A DNA stretch of 64,000 nt from Streptomyces sp. NBC_01451 (GTDB taxonomy: Bacteria > Actinomycetota > Actinomycetes > Streptomycetales > Streptomycetaceae), in assembly GCF_036227485.1 (NCBI RefSeq), contig NZ_CP109479.1, forward strand, positions 4,092,001 to 4,156,000, written 5' to 3'. Position 1 is the first letter of the stretch. Each line of letters begins with the position of its first letter. Below the pieces are notes generated by a model that saw nothing but the letters and a program-made list of their open reading frames with translations, was not told the DNA's origin and did not search any database. Positions 61,588 through 64,000 of the stretch are shown piece after piece. Both the position numbers and the translations under genes were made by a program.

Positions 61588-61640
61588 CGCTTACCGGTTG
61601 CCGGTTGCCGGTTGCCGCTTACTGGTTGTTGCTTGCTGCT
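61588..61640. repeat. Short CCGGTTG heptamer repeat in the divergent promoter
   Basis: CCGGTTG repeats three times with degenerate copies (CCGCTTA, CTGGTTG, TTGCTTG) around it, in the 234-bp gap between the SnoaL operon and the AraC gene. Confidence 0.65.
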
Positions 61641-61726
61641 TTCCGACATTCTCGGAAGCCGGGCGGGCTGACATCTCCAAGCTAGTGAGGCTGTACAGGG
61701 ACAATCGGATACGCTGACGACCAGTG

Positions 61727-62683
61727 ATGGTTAAAAACCGACATGATCTCGATCGCGGAATCCCTGAGATCTCCTTCGCGGCGCCCGCCGGCACCCCCGC
61801 CGGCGTCGAAGTGCTGCCCCTCACCGACCTGCGTCACCGCGTACCGGGCGAGCGGCTCACAGCCCCCCAGCGCCCGGACTTCCACCACCTGATCACCCTC
61901 ACCGGCGGAACCCTGCGGCACACGGTCGACTTCACCGCCTACGCCCTCGAACCCGGCTCATGGCTGTGGGTTCGCCCCGGCCAGGTCCAGCAGTGGGGCG
62001 ACCTCACCCACGCCGACGGGACCCTGATCCTGTTCCGCCAGGACTTCCTCGACCCGGCCACCACTGCCGGCGCCCGCACAGAGGACCCGCACGCGCCGAT
62101 CCTGCGCCGGCCCCTGCCCGAGGACGCCCAGGCCCTGCGACTGGCCGCCGACCATCTCGCCGCCGAGTTCCAGGCACTCGGGCAGCTGCCCCTGGAGATC
62201 CACACCGCGGCCCTGCGTCATGTGCTGGCCGTCCTCGTCCTGCGGCTGGCACACCTCACCGCGCCCGTCGGCAGCCCGGCCCCTGACCCGGACGCCACCT
62301 ACCTGCGCTTCCGTGACGCGGTGGAAAGGGACTTCGCCCGCACCCGCCGGGTCGAGGACTACGCCGAGGCACTCGGCTACTCGGCCCGCACCCTCTCCCG
62401 CGCCACCCTCGCCTCAGCGGGCCTCGGCGCCAAGGAGTTCATCGACCGCCGCGTCGTCCTCGAAGCCAAGCGCCTCCTGGCCCACAGCGACCGGACGGCC
62501 GCCCGAATCGCCGTCGGCCTCGGCTTCTCCAGCGCCACCCACTTCAGCAAGTACTTCCACCAGCGCACCGGCCGGACGCCGATCGCCTTCCGCGACACGG
62601 TCCGCGGACATGCCCCGAGCACTTCGAGCGCCCAGGCCGGTCCGGGCACTCCGAGCACCCGGAAGGGCTGTTCGCCTGCCTAG
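61727..62683 (+). CDS. AraC-family transcriptional regulator
   Basis: 318 aa. The N-terminal cupin-like sensing domain is GVEVLPLTDLRHRVPGERLTAPQRPDFHHLITLTGGTLRHTVDF. The AraC double helix-turn-helix at about 195-290 is YLRFRDAVERDFARTRRVEDYAEALGYSARTLSRATLASAGLGAKEFIDRRVVLEAKRLLAHSDRTAARIAVGLGFSSATHFSKYFHQRTGRTPIAFR. The last 25 residues are Ser/Thr-rich. ATG 61727 follows a GTG at 61724. It converges on purU with a 4-bp overlap of the stops. Probable target: the divergent SnoaL/MoaF-like operon. Confidence 0.9.
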   Translation: MVKNRHDLDRGIPEISFAAPAGTPAGVEVLPLTDLRHRVPGERLTAPQRPDFHHLITLTGGTLRHTVDFTAYALEPGSWLWVRPGQVQQWGDLTHADGTLILFRQDFLDPATTAGARTEDPHAPILRRPLPEDAQALRLAADHLAAEFQALGQLPLEIHTAALRHVLAVLVLRLAHLTAPVGSPAPDPDATYLRFRDAVERDFARTRRVEDYAEALGYSARTLSRATLASAGLGAKEFIDRRVVLEAKRLLAHSDRTAARIAVGLGFSSATHFSKYFHQRTGRTPIAFRDTVRGHAPSTSSAQAGPGTPSTRKGCSPA

Positions 62684-63585
62684 GCGAACACCACCGTCCG
62701 CCGACCGTTCAGCAGGATCCGCCGCTCCGCATGCCACTTCACGGCCCGCGCCAGCGCCTGGCACTCCACATCGCGGCCGATGGCCACCAGCTGGTCCGGG
62801 GTCACGTCGTGGGCGACCCGCTCGACCTCCTGCTCGATGATCGGGCCCTCGTCGAGGTCCGCCGTGACGTAGTGCGCCGTCGCGCCGATCAGCTTCACGC
62901 CCCGCGCGTGGGCCTGGTGGTACGGCTTCGCGCCCTTGAAGCTCGGGAGGAAGGAGTGGTGGATGTTGATGATCCGGCCGCTCAGGTTCTTGCACAGGTC
63001 GTCCGAGAGGACCTGCATGTAGCGGGCCAGGACGACCAACTCCACGTTCTCCGCGCGCACCAGCTCCAGCAGCCGCGCCTCCGCCTGCGCCTTCGTGTCC
63101 TTCGTCACCGGGATGTGGACGAAGGGGACGTCGTACGAGGCGACCAGCTCGGCGAAGTCGGTGTGGTTGGAGACGACCGCCGCGACGTCGACCGGCAGCG
63201 CGCCGATGCGGGTGCGGAAGAGGAGGTCGTTGAGACAGTGGCCGAACTTGCTGACCATCAGGACGACCCGCATGCGGTCCTCGGCCCGGTGGATCTGCCA
63301 CTCCATGTGGAAGGCGTCACCGATCGCCGCGAAGCTCGCCCGGAGCTTCTCCACCGTCACCGGCGTCTCACCCGAGAAGTGGACGCGCATGAAGAACAGT
63401 CCCGTGTCCCGGTCGCCGAACTGCTGGCTGTCCTCGATGTTGCAGCCGGTCATGAAGAGGTAGCTCGACACGGCGTGCACGATGCCCTGCTTGTCGGGGC
63501 AGGAGAGCGTGAGGACGTACTGCTCGGAGGACTTCTCGGCGGGCTTCCCGGCGGGGGCAGCGGCTGCGCTGGACTGCTCGTTCAT
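62680..63585 (-). CDS. purU: Formyltetrahydrofolate deformylase PurU
   Basis: 301 aa. An N-terminal ACT domain (about 23-95: YVLTLSCPDKQGIVHAVSSYLFMTGCNIEDSQQFGDRDTGLFFMRVHF) is fused to a formyltransferase catalytic domain with INIHHSFLPSFKGAKPYHQA and AHYVTADLDEGPIIEQE, containing the catalytic Asn-His-Asp triad. It hydrolyses 10-formyl-THF to THF and formate, balancing one-carbon pools. The ATG at 63585 (MNEQSSAAAAPAG) was chosen over an in-frame codon further upstream. It is convergent with the AraC gene. Confidence 0.95.
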   Translation of the reverse strand: MNEQSSAAAAPAGKPAEKSSEQYVLTLSCPDKQGIVHAVSSYLFMTGCNIEDSQQFGDRDTGLFFMRVHFSGETPVTVEKLRASFAAIGDAFHMEWQIHRAEDRMRVVLMVSKFGHCLNDLLFRTRIGALPVDVAAVVSNHTDFAELVASYDVPFVHIPVTKDTKAQAEARLLELVRAENVELVVLARYMQVLSDDLCKNLSGRIINIHHSFLPSFKGAKPYHQAHARGVKLIGATAHYVTADLDEGPIIEQEVERVAHDVTPDQLVAIGRDVECQALARAVKWHAERRILLNGRRTVVFA

Positions 63586-63698
63586 GCGGGACAGGGTCCC
63601 ATATCCGCCTGGAACGGCCGACTCCCGTCCGCCACCCGGAACGCACCGGAGCACCCGCGTCCGCGACCGGTCACCACGCGGACCGTCCGCAGCCGGCC

Positions 63699-64000
63699 GC
63701 TACGCCGACCGCGTCAGTATCCGCAGTACCTCCAGCGTGCGCGGCGGGACGTCCGGCTCCTCGCCGTCGCTCACCGCGAGGCGCACGTGGGCGTCCCGGG
63801 CCGCCCGGACCGCCTCCGGCCACCCGGCGTGGTCCAGGTAGGCCGAGACGGGTGCGTCCGGGCCGACCTGGTGCATGATCCGCAGGACGCGGAGTACGGC
63901 GGTGTCGACGAGGGCGGCCTCCTGGGAGTCCCGGAAGATCGTGCCGACGTACTTCTCGGCGGACCAGCTGTCCAGCCAGGTGTCCTCGACGAGGCGGTAC
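63699..64000 (-). CDS. C-terminal part of an unrecognised conserved actinobacterial protein (truncated at window edge)
   Basis: The minus strand is open from the window end to TAG at 63699-63701, giving 99 residues: YRLVEDTWLDSWSAEKYVGTIFRDSQEAALVDTAVLRVLRIMHQVGPDAPVSAYLDHAGWPEAVRAARDAHVRLAV and a Pro/Glu-rich end. It is helical with regular spacing, but no motif places it in a known family. It is transcribed toward purU with a gap of about 113 bp; neighbourhood alone suggests no role. Confidence 0.7.

Overview
The window is high-GC actinobacterial DNA, almost certainly a Streptomyces chromosome. It has strong G/C third-position bias, GTG/TTG starts, ATGA-type overlaps, many ECF sigma, TetR, STAS and histidine-kinase-like ATPase genes, an AfsK-type kinase, an XRE/DUF6879 pair and the short dispersed intergenic repeats common in that genus. 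No rRNA, tRNA, CRISPR array or complete mobile element was seen. All family calls come from reading the translated sequence; no searches were run.

Layout. 0-3.1 kb: end of an alpha/beta hydrolase, then a small cell-surface protein, a class F/E-like sortase, an ECF sigma factor and a membrane protein. 3.3-5.6 kb: a large secreted protein with a FlgD-like C-terminal domain. 5.8-13.0 kb: a DUF234-ATPase remnant, a TetR/TetX-like monooxygenase divergon with three identical-type operators, an AfsR-like BTAD/NB-ARC regulator and a DrrAB-type ABC exporter. 13.1-14.9 kb: a 23/24-bp minisatellite and an eCIS-core (DUF4157) protein with a nuclease-like C-terminus. 15-19.2 kb: an AfsK-type kinase, a two-domain VOC protein (possibly its inhibitor KbpA) and a TetR regulator.

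19.3-51.5 kb holds a dispersed acyl-CoA catabolic gene set: four acyl-CoA dehydrogenase subunits, a thiolase-fold lipid-transfer/aldolase protein, a DUF35 protein, an ADP-forming acyl-CoA synthetase, enoyl-CoA hydratase, FAD monooxygenase, flavin reductase, SDR, Zn-alcohol dehydrogenase, cyclase, amidohydrolase and AMP-dependent acyl-CoA ligase. The main discovery is a 15-bp palindrome, consensus CTGACGGnnCGTCAG. It occurs nine times and only at the promoters of these operons, so the genes look like one regulon controlled by one TetR-like repressor, plausibly a peripheral degradation pathway for a steroid-, terpenoid- or alicyclic-like acid. Unrelated genes sit between the regulon blocks: an isochorismatase-like protein with its TetR, a Fur/KatG divergon, a PdxH-like oxidase and two acetyltransferases at 22-29 kb; a nucleotidyltransferase, a lipoprotein, two MFS transporters and a GlxA-type regulator at 35-40.7 kb; and an anti-sigma-type ATPase at 45.5-46.1 kb.

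51.5-55.2 kb: an EF-hand protein, a STAS anti-sigma antagonist, and an ECF sigma factor coupled to a zinc-finger anti-sigma fusion. 55.2-59.9 kb: Streptomyces-type accessory genes (DUF6415 pair, DUF6879-XRE pair, a four-gene chain of tiny overlapping ORFs opposite a short GntR regulator, an AAA ATPase). 59.9-64 kb: an NTF2-fold pseudogene beside a G-rich hexamer repeat, a MoaF-like and a tandem SnoaL-like protein, an AraC regulator, PurU and the C-terminal end of an unrecognised conserved protein.
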